A stretch of 64,000 nt of DNA from Bacillota bacterium (GTDB taxonomy: Bacteria > Bacillota > Clostridia > Acetivibrionales > DTU013), in NCBI GenBank assembly GCA_023439545.1, contig JAEXNT010000030.1:1-64000 (forward strand). The letters run 5' to 3'. Positions 44,957 through 54,393 of the stretch are shown here, piece after piece (the stretch's first letter is position 1; the number at the start of each line of letters is the position of its first letter). A model generated the notes under the pieces. That model had not been told where the DNA came from and did no database searches. It worked only from the letters and a program-made list of their open reading frames with translations. The position numbers were made by a program, and so were the translations under genes.

Positions 44957-45461
44957 TGTGCAAAAATCTTATGTACGCAGGTTCGAACTCCATAAGCTTG
45001 TAATAATCGGTATCAAAAGTATGGGCGGCAATCAATATGCCGTCCTTTCCTTTTTTCCCCTCGATTTTGACGATAACTGGAGAGTGGTCGAAACGCTTGC
45101 TGTCGGAGAAGGATATCTGCGCAAGGTCTCCCGGCTCCGCGTCCTCCGCATCGACCTCTTCCGCAAAGGGTCCCCTTCCCTTGTTTCCTGTCAAAAAATC
45201 ATAAATATAATTAACCCCTGTCCATGAAGCAGTCCTGCTGAAGGAATTGTCATAATACCAGCCGTAAACAGGAGTGCGGTTCATTACGCCGCTTCCTGCA
45301 AGGATGCACTGCGAAGCAAAATTGGTGCAGTCGCCGCCAAGGTTTTCAAAGTCGAGATAGGCCGGGTTTCTTGCGTAAGCCCATTTATGAGCATACTGAA
45401 GAGCCTTTTCCCTGTCGTATGGCTGTATTGTCAAGTCCCTGCCGTAATTGACATAATTCAT
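44937..45461 (-). CDS. Amidase-domain (Amidase_6 type) protein
   Basis: A 174-residue protein almost entirely covered by a papain-like amidase domain. The catalytic cysteine is C45 in NLGGDCTNFASQCILAGS and the His is in RFDHSPVIVKI; this GGDCTNFASQ pattern is the hallmark of the family. In other proteins the domain is joined to cell-wall binding modules and is thought to cut peptide or amide bonds in the wall. This one has no signal peptide and no binding module, so it may act in the cytoplasm, in spores or after lysis. It faces cheW. Confidence 0.8.
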   Translation of the reverse strand: MNYVNYGRDLTIQPYDREKALQYAHKWAYARNPAYLDFENLGGDCTNFASQCILAGSGVMNRTPVYGWYYDNSFSRTASWTGVNYIYDFLTGNKGRGPFAEEVDAEDAEPGDLAQISFSDSKRFDHSPVIVKIEGKKGKDGILIAAHTFDTDYYKLMEFEPAYIRFLHISGVRS

Positions 45462-45540
45462 ATATCGATCTCCTCAAGACGTTTTTCCATTAATATATGC
45501 GATAAACTCCTCAAAATTGATTCCGCGGGCAATATCAAAA

Positions 45541-45578
45541 TTAACCTGAAGTTAACAATAGGTTAATTTGCATTTAAA
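45541..45578 (+). promoter_or_regulatory. PhoP box upstream of pstS
   Basis: Four TTAACA-like hexamers in the same direction: TTAACC (45541), TTAACA (45552), TTAATT (45563) and TTTAAA (45573), spaced 11, 11 and 10 bases. This is the layout bound by PhoP dimers in Firmicutes (TTAACA with 4-6 base gaps). It lies about 75 bases before the pstS start. The whole operon, including phoP-phoR, should be induced at low phosphate. Confidence 0.8.
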
Positions 45579-45651
45579 AGAGCTGAAATAAGATGTATAT
45601 GTCAACTAAATCAAAACAGGGTTCACAATGTATAACAACAGGAGGAGAAGT

Positions 45652-46548
45652 ATGAAAATATCATCATTGGGAAAAAAATCGCTGACTCTGATCACTTCGG
45701 CATTAATATCGGCAGTAATGCTCACGGCATGCGGCAGCAGCCAGGCCCCCGCCGATAACAACGGCGCGGCAACCGGCAACAACGCAAATGCCGGCAACCT
45801 GTCAGGCACTGTGACAGTGTCGGGCTCCACTTCGGTACAGCCGCTTGCACAGGATCTTGCGGACGTTTTCAACGAAAAATACCCCGACGTGTCCGTAGAA
45901 ATTCAGGGCGGCGGTTCAAGCCAGGGTATCAAGGACGTAACCGACGGTACCTCCGACATAGGCGAATCTTCGCGTGAGCTCACTCCGGATGAAAAAAACG
46001 GACTGGCCGAGCATGTCATAGCATATGACGGCATAGCAGTCGTGGTGAATCCGGCAAACACAGTCAAGGACCTGACCAGAGACCAGATTCAGAAAATATT
46101 CAAGGGTGAGATAACGAACTGGAAGGATGTCGGAGGAAAGGATCAGGAAATACTTGCTGTGGCCCGTGAAGCAAGTTCAGGCACAAAGACGGCCTTTGAA
46201 GAACTGCTCGGACTTCAGGAAAAGAGAGATGGCCAGACAGTATCACTTGTAAGAAAGGATGCGCTCGTAGCAGATGGCAACGGGCCGGTCAAGGCAAACA
46301 TATCCTCCAAGGAAAACGCGATAGGTTACCTCTCCCTTGGATTTGCCGACAGCACTGTTAAAAAATTGAGCATCGACGGAGTGGAATGCAGCGTTGAGAA
46401 TATCAAGAACAAGAGCTACGCAGTATCAAGGCCCTTCCTGATGCTGATCAAAGGCGCTGCAAGTCCCGAAACACAAGCATTCCTGGACTTCGTTAAAAGC
46501 GATGCAGGCCAGGAGATCGTAGGGAAGACATACATTACAATAAAGTGA
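45652..46548 (+). CDS. pstS: Phosphate-binding lipoprotein of the Pst importer
   Basis: A 298-residue lipoprotein with signal peptide and lipobox LTAC. The fold is the phosphate-binding PstS type: GSTSVQPLAQDLADVF, GGSSQGIKDVTDGTSDIGESSREL (anion-binding loops) and AREASSGTKTAFEEL. It starts at ATG 45652 behind AGGAGGAG; the longer frame from 45628 is rejected. It is the first gene of pstSCAB-phoU-phoPR and follows a PhoP box. Confidence 0.96.
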   Translation: MKISSLGKKSLTLITSALISAVMLTACGSSQAPADNNGAATGNNANAGNLSGTVTVSGSTSVQPLAQDLADVFNEKYPDVSVEIQGGGSSQGIKDVTDGTSDIGESSRELTPDEKNGLAEHVIAYDGIAVVVNPANTVKDLTRDQIQKIFKGEITNWKDVGGKDQEILAVAREASSGTKTAFEELLGLQEKRDGQTVSLVRKDALVADGNGPVKANISSKENAIGYLSLGFADSTVKKLSIDGVECSVENIKNKSYAVSRPFLMLIKGAASPETQAFLDFVKSDAGQEIVGKTYITIK

Positions 46549-46617
46549 TAACCCGGGTACTCGGGCTGCAGATTATTGAAAATCTGCCGTCCACCCTTAA
46601 GTGGAGGCAAATATTTT

Positions 46618-47493
46618 ATGATATCAAATAAAAAGCGAAAATTGCAGGAAAGGATAATAGAAGCGATTTTTCTGATTTGTGCGGCTATATCCATCCTGTC
46701 GGTAATCGTTATTACGATATATGTCTTTGCCAAGGGCTCTCCCGCAATCTTCAAGGTGGGAGTGCTCAATTTTCTGTTCGGCGCTGTCTGGCAGCCTGAA
46801 GCCAACCAGTTCGGCATACTTCCGATGATAGTGTCGAGTGTTCTCGGAACTATAGGCGCTGTCGTCATCGGTGTTTTCATAGGGCTGTTCACGGCGGTTT
46901 TCCTCGCCGAGCTGGCGCCGAAAAAACTTGCTGAAGTCATACGGCCGGCAGTTGAATTGCTTGCCGGGATACCGTCTGTAGTCTTCGGATTTTTCGGGCT
47001 CATGGTGCTGGCGCCTATAATTTCCAAATATTTCGGAGGCGCCGGCAACAGCCTGCTTGCCGTAATAATAATCCTGTCGGTTATGATACTGCCTACCGTC
47101 ATAAGCTTGTCGGAGACCTCGATCTGCGCGGTATCGCCGACACTGAAGGAAGGCTCGCTTGCTTTGGGAGCAAGCCATATACAGACGATATTCAAGGTCA
47201 TCCTCCCGGCGGCAAAATCAGGGATAATGGCATCGATCGTACTGGGCACAGGCAGGGCTATCGGCGAAACCATGGCAGTCATCCTCGTCTCGGGCAATAC
47301 GGCATTGATTCCACACGCCATCACAGACAGGGTCAGAACGATGACTGCCAACATTGCACTCGAAATGGGCTATGCGGGCGGACTGCACCAGGAAACGCTG
47401 TTTGCCACCGGCGTAATCCTTTTCATATTCATAATGCTGTTGAATATAACACTCAATATATTACTCCGCAGAAGGGACGGTGAGCAGGCATGA
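46618..47493 (+). CDS. pstC: Phosphate ABC importer permease PstC
   Basis: A 291-residue permease with six helices. The family sequences LAELAPKKLAEVIRPAVELLAGIPSVVFGFFGL and EGSLALGASHIQTIFKVILPAAKSGI (EAA loop) are complete. It starts at ATG 46618 behind GTGGAGG; the frame open from 46576 lacks a site. The stop overlaps pstA (ATGA). Confidence 0.96.
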   Translation: MISNKKRKLQERIIEAIFLICAAISILSVIVITIYVFAKGSPAIFKVGVLNFLFGAVWQPEANQFGILPMIVSSVLGTIGAVVIGVFIGLFTAVFLAELAPKKLAEVIRPAVELLAGIPSVVFGFFGLMVLAPIISKYFGGAGNSLLAVIIILSVMILPTVISLSETSICAVSPTLKEGSLALGASHIQTIFKVILPAAKSGIMASIVLGTGRAIGETMAVILVSGNTALIPHAITDRVRTMTANIALEMGYAGGLHQETLFATGVILFIFIMLLNITLNILLRRRDGEQA

Positions 47494-48341
47494 ACGACCG
47501 GACAACAAGGCGCAGATACGCAGACCGCATACTCACAGGCCTGGCCTGGCTCTGCGCATTCATCACCGTAGCCGTGCTGGCGTGGATATTAATATATATA
47601 GTAATAACAGGGGCCGGCCATATCAACTGGTCTTTCCTCACCACGGTATACAAGCCGGTCAGAAATCTTTTCGGCATATACCCTATGATAATCAGCACAC
47701 TTATGATAATAGGCGTAACTGTAGTTATAGCGACGCCTGTGGGTATATGCTCCGCCATTTACCTTGTAGAGTATTCGAAGCCCGGCAGGCTGGTAAATAC
47801 TATCCGGTTCGCTACTGAGACACTGGCAGGCATCCCTTCAATCATATACGGTCTCTTCGGGCTGATATTCTTTGTCATTGCACTGCACCTGAAGTATTCC
47901 ATTTTATCCGGCGCCCTGACACTGAGCATCATGGTGCTTCCTACAGTCATACGTTCGACCGAGGAAGCGCTGAAATCCGTGCCGATGTCATATAGAGAAG
48001 GCAGTTTGGCGTTGGGCGCGTCGAAGCTGAAAACAGTATCGCGCGTCGTGCTCCCTTCGTCGATCCCGGGCATACTGACAGCCGTGATACTGAGCATTGG
48101 ACGAATAGTCGGAGAAACCGCCGCTGTCTACCTTACCGCCGGCTACGTGCCGAACATACCCTCCAGCATAATGCGGTCAGGCAGGACATTGTCGGTACAT
48201 CTCTATACGCTCGCGAAAGAGGGTATTTCGTTCGATCAGGCGTATGCAACAGCAACAATACTCGTAATTATAGTAGCCATTATAAATTTTATTGCCACCC
48301 GGCTTGCCAGAAGGCTTTCCAAAGCCACAACGGGCGGTTGA
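47490..48341 (+). CDS. pstA: Phosphate ABC importer permease PstA
   Basis: A 283-residue permease with six helices and the pattern VEYSKPGRLVNTIRFATETLAGIPSIIYGLFGL followed by the EAA loop REGSLALGASKLKTVSRVVLPSSIPG. Its ATG overlaps the pstC stop by four bases, so the two subunits are coupled in translation. pstB follows after 18 bases. Confidence 0.96.
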   Translation: MNDRTTRRRYADRILTGLAWLCAFITVAVLAWILIYIVITGAGHINWSFLTTVYKPVRNLFGIYPMIISTLMIIGVTVVIATPVGICSAIYLVEYSKPGRLVNTIRFATETLAGIPSIIYGLFGLIFFVIALHLKYSILSGALTLSIMVLPTVIRSTEEALKSVPMSYREGSLALGASKLKTVSRVVLPSSIPGILTAVILSIGRIVGETAAVYLTAGYVPNIPSSIMRSGRTLSVHLYTLAKEGISFDQAYATATILVIIVAIINFIATRLARRLSKATTGG

Positions 48342-48359
48342 TCAGGAGGAAAGCATTTT

Positions 48360-49115
48360 ATGAATTTGCAGAAGATTTCAACGAGGAACCTGGACCTTTA
48401 TTACGGCGATGTGCACGCCCTGAAAAGCGTCACAATAGATATGGCGGAGAACCAGGTAACTGCGCTCATCGGTCCTTCCGGCTGCGGAAAGTCAACATTC
48501 CTCAAAACGCTCGACCGAATGAACGACCTCGTGGCAGGCGTCAGGATCACAGGGGATGTTTTCCTGGATGGTTTGAACATATATGGGCAGTGTGATATAG
48601 TTGAACTCAGGAAGCGGGTAGGAATGGTCTTCCAGAAACCCAACCCCTTCCCGATGTCCATCTATGACAATATTGCCTACGGTCCCAGGATACACGGTCT
48701 TAAAAACAGGACGCAGCTCGACGAGATAATAGAAAAAAGCCTGCGTAGCGCAGCCTTGTGGGATGAAGTCAAGGACAGGCTGAAGAAAAGCGCTCTGGGG
48801 CTATCTGGAGGTCAGCAGCAGAGGCTTTGCATCGCAAGAGTTCTGGCAGTCAACCCGGAAGTCGTTCTCATGGACGAACCTACCTCGGCACTTGATCCGA
48901 TTTCGACCATGAAGATCGAAGATCTGATTGACGAACTTAAAGAGAAGTATACGATCATTATTGTGACGCACAATATGCAGCAGGCAGGCAGGATCTCGGA
49001 CAAAACGGCATTTTTTCTGCACGGCGAGATAGTCGAATCAGGCGAAACGGAGGCCATATTCAGCACCCCGCGGGACAAGCGCACCGAAGACTATATTACC
49101 GGCAGGTTCGGATAG
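48360..49115 (+). CDS. pstB: Phosphate ABC importer ATPase PstB
   Basis: A 251-residue ATPase. Walker A is GPSGCGKST, the signature is LSGGQQQR, Walker B is VVLMDEPTSALD and the switch His is in IIIVTHNMQQ. The YYGDVHALKSV start and PFPMSIYDNIAYGPRIHG segment are specific to PstB. It is the only ABC ATPase in the window. A small hairpin (49127-49141) follows before phoU. Confidence 0.97.
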   Translation: MNLQKISTRNLDLYYGDVHALKSVTIDMAENQVTALIGPSGCGKSTFLKTLDRMNDLVAGVRITGDVFLDGLNIYGQCDIVELRKRVGMVFQKPNPFPMSIYDNIAYGPRIHGLKNRTQLDEIIEKSLRSAALWDEVKDRLKKSALGLSGGQQQRLCIARVLAVNPEVVLMDEPTSALDPISTMKIEDLIDELKEKYTIIIVTHNMQQAGRISDKTAFFLHGEIVESGETEAIFSTPRDKRTEDYITGRFG

Positions 49116-49175
49116 TAGAATGTTTAGCGCCTGTAAGGCGCGAATTATTTAAAACGTTCAACAGGAGGAATATAT

Positions 49176-49964
49176 ATGGTAGCGAGACATTCATTCGATC
49201 AAGGTCTCGAAGACCTTCACATGGATCTCATAAAAATGGGCAGCCTCGTTGAGGAATCGATAGATAATGCGATAGTAGCCTTGAAAAAGCAGGACGTCGA
49301 ACTGGCAAGACAGATTTTCCAGAATGATGATATTATCGATGATTACGAAAAGAAAATAGAGAAAAAGTGCATGAACCTTATCGCCAGGCAGCAGCCGCTG
49401 GCAAAGGATCTTCGTACGATCAGCACGGCGCTGAAGATAATTACGGATATGGAGCGCATCGCCGATGCATCCTCGGATATTGCGGAGATAATATTGAGGA
49501 TGTCGGGGAAAAAGTATATCAAACCGCTGATCGACTTACCGAAGATGGCCGAGCTCGCCAGGATCATGGTCAACAAGTCCATCGACGCGTATGTGAGGCA
49601 GGACGTCGAGCTCGCTGAGAAGGTCTGTGCAAGCGACGATGATGTGGACGCCTTATTCAATAAAGTCATACTGGAGCTTATAAATCTTATGAGAAACGAT
49701 CCCAATACCATCGAACAGGGCGTCGACCTTATGTTTATCGCAAAATATATAGAGCGTATGGGCGATCACGCCACCAATATAGGCGAATGGGTCGTCTTCA
49801 ACGTAACCGGCGAGCACGACCGCCTGGCAAGGCTGTATCACAAAGAGTCGGCTCACGTGCCTCCTTACGCCGATTTCGAGCTTGACGGCGGCAAGGATCA
49901 AAAGGACGGCGAAAAAGGCAAGGATGACATGGGTAGCAACTATGGAAAAGGTGGTATAGAATAA
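49176..49964 (+). CDS. phoU: Phosphate signalling regulator PhoU, extended C-terminus
   Basis: A 262-residue protein with two PhoU helical-bundle repeats (about 5-115 and 120-220), including the metal-binding E(D)xxxD-type helices. It is thought to restrain PhoR and PstB when phosphate is plentiful. Usual length is about 215-220 residues; here about 40 extra, very hydrophilic residues (ELDGGKDQKDGEKGKDDMGS) trail the fold and look disordered. AGGAGG precedes the ATG; the stop is 17 bases from phoP. Confidence 0.93.
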   Translation: MVARHSFDQGLEDLHMDLIKMGSLVEESIDNAIVALKKQDVELARQIFQNDDIIDDYEKKIEKKCMNLIARQQPLAKDLRTISTALKIITDMERIADASSDIAEIILRMSGKKYIKPLIDLPKMAELARIMVNKSIDAYVRQDVELAEKVCASDDDVDALFNKVILELINLMRNDPNTIEQGVDLMFIAKYIERMGDHATNIGEWVVFNVTGEHDRLARLYHKESAHVPPYADFELDGGKDQKDGEKGKDDMGSNYGKGGIE

Positions 49965-49981
49965 ATGAACGGGGGTGCGGG

Positions 49982-50695
49982 ATGTCAAAGGAACTGATAT
50001 ATGCGGTAGATGACGAGATCCACATACAGCAGCTCATACAATACAACCTTGAAGCGAACGGTTTCAAAGTAACGGTGTTCGATAATGCCGAAAAGCTGCT
50101 CGATGCTGTCGGGAGTACACTTCCCGCGTTGTTTATACTCGATATAATGCTGCCGGGCATGGATGGTCTGGAGCTGTGCAGGAGGCTGAGATCCGATAAC
50201 AGGTCCAAAAACATACCCATTATCATGCTCACCGCCAAAGGCGAAGAATTCGATAAGGTTCTGGGGCTTGAAATGGGAGCGGACGATTACCTGACGAAGC
50301 CTTTCAGCGTGCGCGAGCTGGCGGCCAGGGTAAAAGCCCTGCTCAGGAGGACTGCCTCGTCGGCGCCCGAGGAAACGGATATATTGAGGCATGGCGATAT
50401 CGAAGTAGATACCGCCAGACATGAGGTTTTCAAAAAGGGCAGCCTGATCGAGATGCCTTTAAAAGAATTCGAACTGCTCAAGCTGCTGATGCAGAACAGG
50501 GGCAAGGTACTGACGCGCGAGCTTCTGCTGGATAAGATCTGGGGTTACGATTATTACGGCGAGACAAGGACTGTGGATGTCCATATACGCTATCTCAGGC
50601 AGAAGATCGAAGATGACGACAACAAACCGTCGTATATCGAGACCGTACGCGGAATAGGCTACAGGTTCAACGGCAAAGACGGAGCGACAGTTTGA
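49982..50695 (+). CDS. phoP: OmpR-family response regulator of the phosphate regulon
   Basis: A 237-residue regulator. The receiver domain (1 to about 120) has D10-D11 and phospho-acceptor D54 in LFILDIMLPGMDG with conserved K in DDYLTKPFS. The C-terminal winged helix (about 135-230) shows DVHIRYLRQKIEDD...YIETVRGIGYRF. Its place between phoU and the kinase gene, and the PhoP box before pstS, support the PhoP assignment over other OmpR-type regulators. Confidence 0.92.
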   Translation: MSKELIYAVDDEIHIQQLIQYNLEANGFKVTVFDNAEKLLDAVGSTLPALFILDIMLPGMDGLELCRRLRSDNRSKNIPIIMLTAKGEEFDKVLGLEMGADDYLTKPFSVRELAARVKALLRRTASSAPEETDILRHGDIEVDTARHEVFKKGSLIEMPLKEFELLKLLMQNRGKVLTRELLLDKIWGYDYYGETRTVDVHIRYLRQKIEDDDNKPSYIETVRGIGYRFNGKDGATV

Positions 50696-50717
50696 ATGGC
50701 TGGGGTTATGTGATCAT

Positions 50718-52520
50718 ATGAGAAAAAAACTGTTACTTTATTTTATCATTTTAATAATCGTCGGAATGTCCGTAACAGGCATATTTACTACACAGCACGC
50801 CCGGAATCTGTACATGGATCAAGTAAGGGACCGCATCATGACGGTTGCCGTACTGTACGATCATGAGATAGTACAAATATCCAGTGAAGGAGAAAAGCCG
50901 GATTACGACTCCCTGGCAAAGGATTACGCGGGTATACTCTCCTCAAGCGTTCCCAAAGCCGCCAAACCGGACGGTAATAGGGATCCGTTCGCTTTCCGGC
51001 CCAGGATAACTATTATAGACGCAAAGGGAAAGGTGCTCGGAGAGTCTGAAACAGATTACAGCAGTATGGAAAACCACCTGGGCAGGAAGGAAGTGCAGCA
51101 GGCTTTAAGCGGTACTGCAGGAGAAGATATCAGGTCAAGCAAAACGCTTAAATTGGACTTTCTTTACATTGCTATCCCCTCTTCCCTGCCCGATCTGATA
51201 ATCAGGGTCTCCGTCCCTCTCGACCAGCTAAGGAAAATAGACCTTCAGATATTGCTCTACTCGCTTGCCGGTATGCTTGCAGGCATTATGCTGACTGCGC
51301 TTCTCGCGTACAGATTCGCCTCGGGGATCAGCAAGCCTTTGAACGAACTGACTTCGGCTGCCCGGAATATATCCGGCGGCAATTACTCCAAAAGGGTCGC
51401 TGTCAGGACTCATGACGAATTCGGACAGCTTGCGGTCGCCTTCAACTATATGGCGGAAAAGCTGGACGGCACCGTTACGGATCTCACGGACAAAAACATG
51501 AAATTCGACGCTATTCTGAACAGTATTATGTACAGCTTTATCGCTGTAGATCAGAATCTGAGGATAATACTGTTCAATTCGATCGCTGCAAAATTTTTCA
51601 ATATCCAGCAGGATAACGTCATAGGTAAAAGATTCATAGAAGTGATCCGCAACCACCAGCTTAATGAAATACTGCAAAAAGCCATAGACAGCAATACATC
51701 ACAGGTAAAAGAACTTATGCTCGGCTCACCCGAAAGCGGGATCTTCAACGTTTACTCGAGCCCGATCGTGGCTTCGGACGGTGAAGGAACGAATGCCGGG
51801 GGCATAATAACCATACAGGACATAACCTCAATGAAAAAGCTTGAGCAGATCCGGACGGAATTCGTTTCAAACGTCACGCACGAGCTCAAGACCCCGCTAA
51901 CCTCGATCAGGGGCTTCGTCGAAACGCTCAGGAACGGCGCGATATACGATACTTCCGTAGCTCCGCTGTTTCTCGATATCATCGACATAGAGGCCGAGAG
52001 GCTTACAATGCTAATCAACGACATACTACAGCTGTCGGAGATAGAAAATGCCAAAAGCGACACGAATATAGAAGAACACGACCTTACAGGTATAATTGCC
52101 GAAGTACTTTCGATACTTGCGCCTGAAGCTGATAAAAAGGGAGTAACGCTGAGAGCCGATGCGGCTGCCAAAATCATTGTCAAAGTCAACCGAAACAGAA
52201 TAAAACAGATGCTGATCAACCTGATTGAAAATGCCATAAAGTACAACAAGGAAAACGGAAACGTGCTCATAAAGGCTGTAAAATCGGAGGGAAGCCTGGC
52301 CGTATCGGTCGAGGATACGGGCATCGGCATAGAAGAAGAGCATTTATCAAGGATTTTCGAACGCTTTTACCGGGTGGACAAGGGAAGATCCCGCAGTATG
52401 GGCGGAACAGGCCTCGGCTTGTCGATAGTCAAGCATATAGTAAACCTCTATGACGGAAATATATCAGTTGAGAGCGAACCCGGAAAAGGCACGAAATTTA
52501 CCGTACAGCTGCCGCTGTAA
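50718..52520 (+). CDS. phoR: Sensor histidine kinase of the phosphate regulon
   Basis: A 600-residue kinase. Membrane helix 1 is at about 5-24 and helix 2 at about 175-197, enclosing an outside sensor domain of 150 residues. HAMP (about 199-252) and PAS (about 260-372) follow, then HisKA with phospho-acceptor H388 in FVSNVTHELKTPLTSI and an ATPase domain with N box NLIENAIKYN and G boxes DTGIGI and GGTGLGLSIVK. It is the last gene of the phosphate operon. PAS plus long outside loop is the Bacillus PhoR layout. Confidence 0.93.
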   Translation: MRKKLLLYFIILIIVGMSVTGIFTTQHARNLYMDQVRDRIMTVAVLYDHEIVQISSEGEKPDYDSLAKDYAGILSSSVPKAAKPDGNRDPFAFRPRITIIDAKGKVLGESETDYSSMENHLGRKEVQQALSGTAGEDIRSSKTLKLDFLYIAIPSSLPDLIIRVSVPLDQLRKIDLQILLYSLAGMLAGIMLTALLAYRFASGISKPLNELTSAARNISGGNYSKRVAVRTHDEFGQLAVAFNYMAEKLDGTVTDLTDKNMKFDAILNSIMYSFIAVDQNLRIILFNSIAAKFFNIQQDNVIGKRFIEVIRNHQLNEILQKAIDSNTSQVKELMLGSPESGIFNVYSSPIVASDGEGTNAGGIITIQDITSMKKLEQIRTEFVSNVTHELKTPLTSIRGFVETLRNGAIYDTSVAPLFLDIIDIEAERLTMLINDILQLSEIENAKSDTNIEEHDLTGIIAEVLSILAPEADKKGVTLRADAAAKIIVKVNRNRIKQMLINLIENAIKYNKENGNVLIKAVKSEGSLAVSVEDTGIGIEEEHLSRIFERFYRVDKGRSRSMGGTGLGLSIVKHIVNLYDGNISVESEPGKGTKFTVQLPL

Positions 52521-52582
52521 TTCAATTGGATCATTAGCCGTTATTAAGGCGGGTTAAGCAAATGAGTGCAGCTGCTCAAGTT

Positions 52583-53764
52583 CTAATCCAGTTCGCCGAA
52601 AGCGCGGCCCCAGGGTACAGGCTCAGGCTTCCTGCAAGAGGACGTCATGTTATATACCGTTGATTCCCCGGCTGCGGTATCGAAGCTGAACAACGCCTCT
52701 GTGACATGATATGCAAGCTCTTCGTTTGTGCGGTGCCGTCTTCCGTTGACCAGCGCATAGGCCATATCCAGAACTCCAAGCCCTCTGAAATAATCGAGGG
52801 GCTGCTGACAGACAAGCGGTATCTCTTGAAGGCTCTCATAATCGGTCGAATACGACTTGGCGTCCTTTTCGTTGTAGAATCTGCTGACGACGGCGTCCAA
52901 CACCTTTTCCTGCCTGAAAATTTTAACCTTGCCGGAGCTCATATTGGGGTCGGGCACTATCAGCGTCCCCTCGGTCCCGTATATCTCGAGCTTGGGCAGG
53001 CTGGACATCCATACGTCGAAAGTCATGTTGATATTGACATGCACTCCGCTTGCAAATTCCATAATCCCCGTATAGGTCGTAGGCACTTCGACTTCGATCT
53101 CCCTGCCCCTCAGCGGGTTGCTGTATATCTTTCTTCTGGTCCTGCCTGTGCCGTTGAAGCAGGCGGTCTTTGCCACCGGACCGAGCAGCGATACCAGTGC
53201 CGTGACATAGTAAGGTCCCATGTCGAGCATCGGGCCTGCGCCTTTTTTGTAGTAAAACTCAGGAGAAGCGTGCCAGATCTCGGTACCGTAAGAGATCATA
53301 TTGGCGGTAGCAGCTATCGGCCTTCCGATCCAGCCGTCGTCGATCACCTTCCTGCAGGTTTGCAGGCCTGCGCCCATGAACGTTTCAGGTGCGCAGCCGA
53401 GCATCAGCCCCTTCTGTCCGGCCAGCTTCACTATCTCTCCGGCTTCCTCCAGGCTCATTGCCAGCGGCTTTTCACAAAATACGTGCTTCCCGGCCATCAA
53501 AGCCATCCTGTTTATTTCCGTATGTGCCGCAGGCGTCGTAAGGTTCAGCACTATTTCGATTTCTTCATCCTTCAGAAGCTCCTCCACCGTATAAGCTTTA
53601 GGAATAGAGTATATCTCGGCGGTTTGGCGAGCCTTTTCTAAATTGCGGTTCGCGCAGGCTGTAATATCGAGCCATGGAAAAAAAGCTTTGATGTTTTTTA
53701 TATATGTGTTACTGATAACTCCGCAGCCTATTATGCCAATTTTGACTTTTCTCATCCGATACAC
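52583..53764 (-). CDS. Gfo/Idh/MocA-family oxidoreductase
   Basis: A 393-residue NAD(P)-dependent sugar or cyclitol dehydrogenase. The N-terminal Rossmann fold has KIGIIGCGVISNTYIKNI, and the family motif EKPLAMSLEEA (Lys of the EKP motif) lies near residue 100. The C-terminal GFO_IDH_MocA_C region has GPMLDMGPYYVTALVSLLGPV. It opens at a GTG (53764) behind AAGGAAGGA; an ATG three codons on is possible. It follows the VOC gene downstream of xylA and may act on xylose-derived or other pentose compounds; the substrate is unproven. Confidence 0.88.
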   Translation of the reverse strand: MYRMRKVKIGIIGCGVISNTYIKNIKAFFPWLDITACANRNLEKARQTAEIYSIPKAYTVEELLKDEEIEIVLNLTTPAAHTEINRMALMAGKHVFCEKPLAMSLEEAGEIVKLAGQKGLMLGCAPETFMGAGLQTCRKVIDDGWIGRPIAATANMISYGTEIWHASPEFYYKKGAGPMLDMGPYYVTALVSLLGPVAKTACFNGTGRTRRKIYSNPLRGREIEVEVPTTYTGIMEFASGVHVNINMTFDVWMSSLPKLEIYGTEGTLIVPDPNMSSGKVKIFRQEKVLDAVVSRFYNEKDAKSYSTDYESLQEIPLVCQQPLDYFRGLGVLDMAYALVNGRRHRTNEELAYHVTEALFSFDTAAGESTVYNMTSSCRKPEPVPWGRAFGELD

Positions 53765-53897
53765 CCGATCCTTCCTTTAGCAGCTTCAGCACTCTCCGGT
53801 AACAGCTTCCGCCCGATCCGGCAACAGTTTTCGCCTAATCCGGCAGGCAATAAACGGGAACAGTGAGGCAAGCGCATTGCTCCCGCAGCAACAACGA

Positions 53898-54359
53898 TCA
53901 TTTATCGAATTCCAAAAGCTCGAGCACAAGCTTTAGTTTGTCTTCCGCATCGAGGTAGGAATAGCGTCCGCCATTCCACCGGCCTTTCTGTATCTCCTTG
54001 TAGCCCTTCTGTCCAAGCGCTTTAACGACTTTTTCCATCCCATCTATCTTGAATGCGATATGGTGTACGCCTTCGCCATATTGGTCAAGGTCGTGGCGCC
54101 AGGTGCTGGGTTCATGATCCGGCTCCAGCAACTCTATTTCCACATCGGCGCCAACTTTGAAAAATGCCTGCTTTGTACGTGCGGCAGTGGGCTTGCCCAT
54201 GTATTCGGTCCTGGAGACATCCTGCGCGGCTGTCATGCGGATCTCTGGCTTTTCAACTCCGAGCAGGTCCGCGTAAGCCTGTGCTGCCTCATCGATGTCG
54301 TTTACAAGTATGCCTATCTGTGTTACTACGTTTGTTCCCATAACATTTTCCATATTCAT
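53898..54359 (-). CDS. VOC/glyoxalase-family protein
   Basis: A 153-residue single vicinal-oxygen-chelate protein with two beta-alpha-beta-beta-beta modules. Candidate metal ligands are the His in QYGEGVHHIAFKI and the acidic residues in EIELLEPD and in the final LVLELLEF strand. The pattern resembles methylmalonyl-CoA epimerase-like members. The ATG at 54359 follows AAAGGA; the frame continues upstream to 54482 only because it reads through the REP repeat pair, so that extension is rejected. Confidence 0.8.
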   Translation of the reverse strand: MNMENVMGTNVVTQIGILVNDIDEAAQAYADLLGVEKPEIRMTAAQDVSRTEYMGKPTAARTKQAFFKVGADVEIELLEPDHEPSTWRHDLDQYGEGVHHIAFKIDGMEKVVKALGQKGYKEIQKGRWNGGRYSYLDAEDKLKLVLELLEFDK

Positions 54360-54393
54360 TGTTTCCTTTCGAGTTTTAGTAGTAATATTCCCT

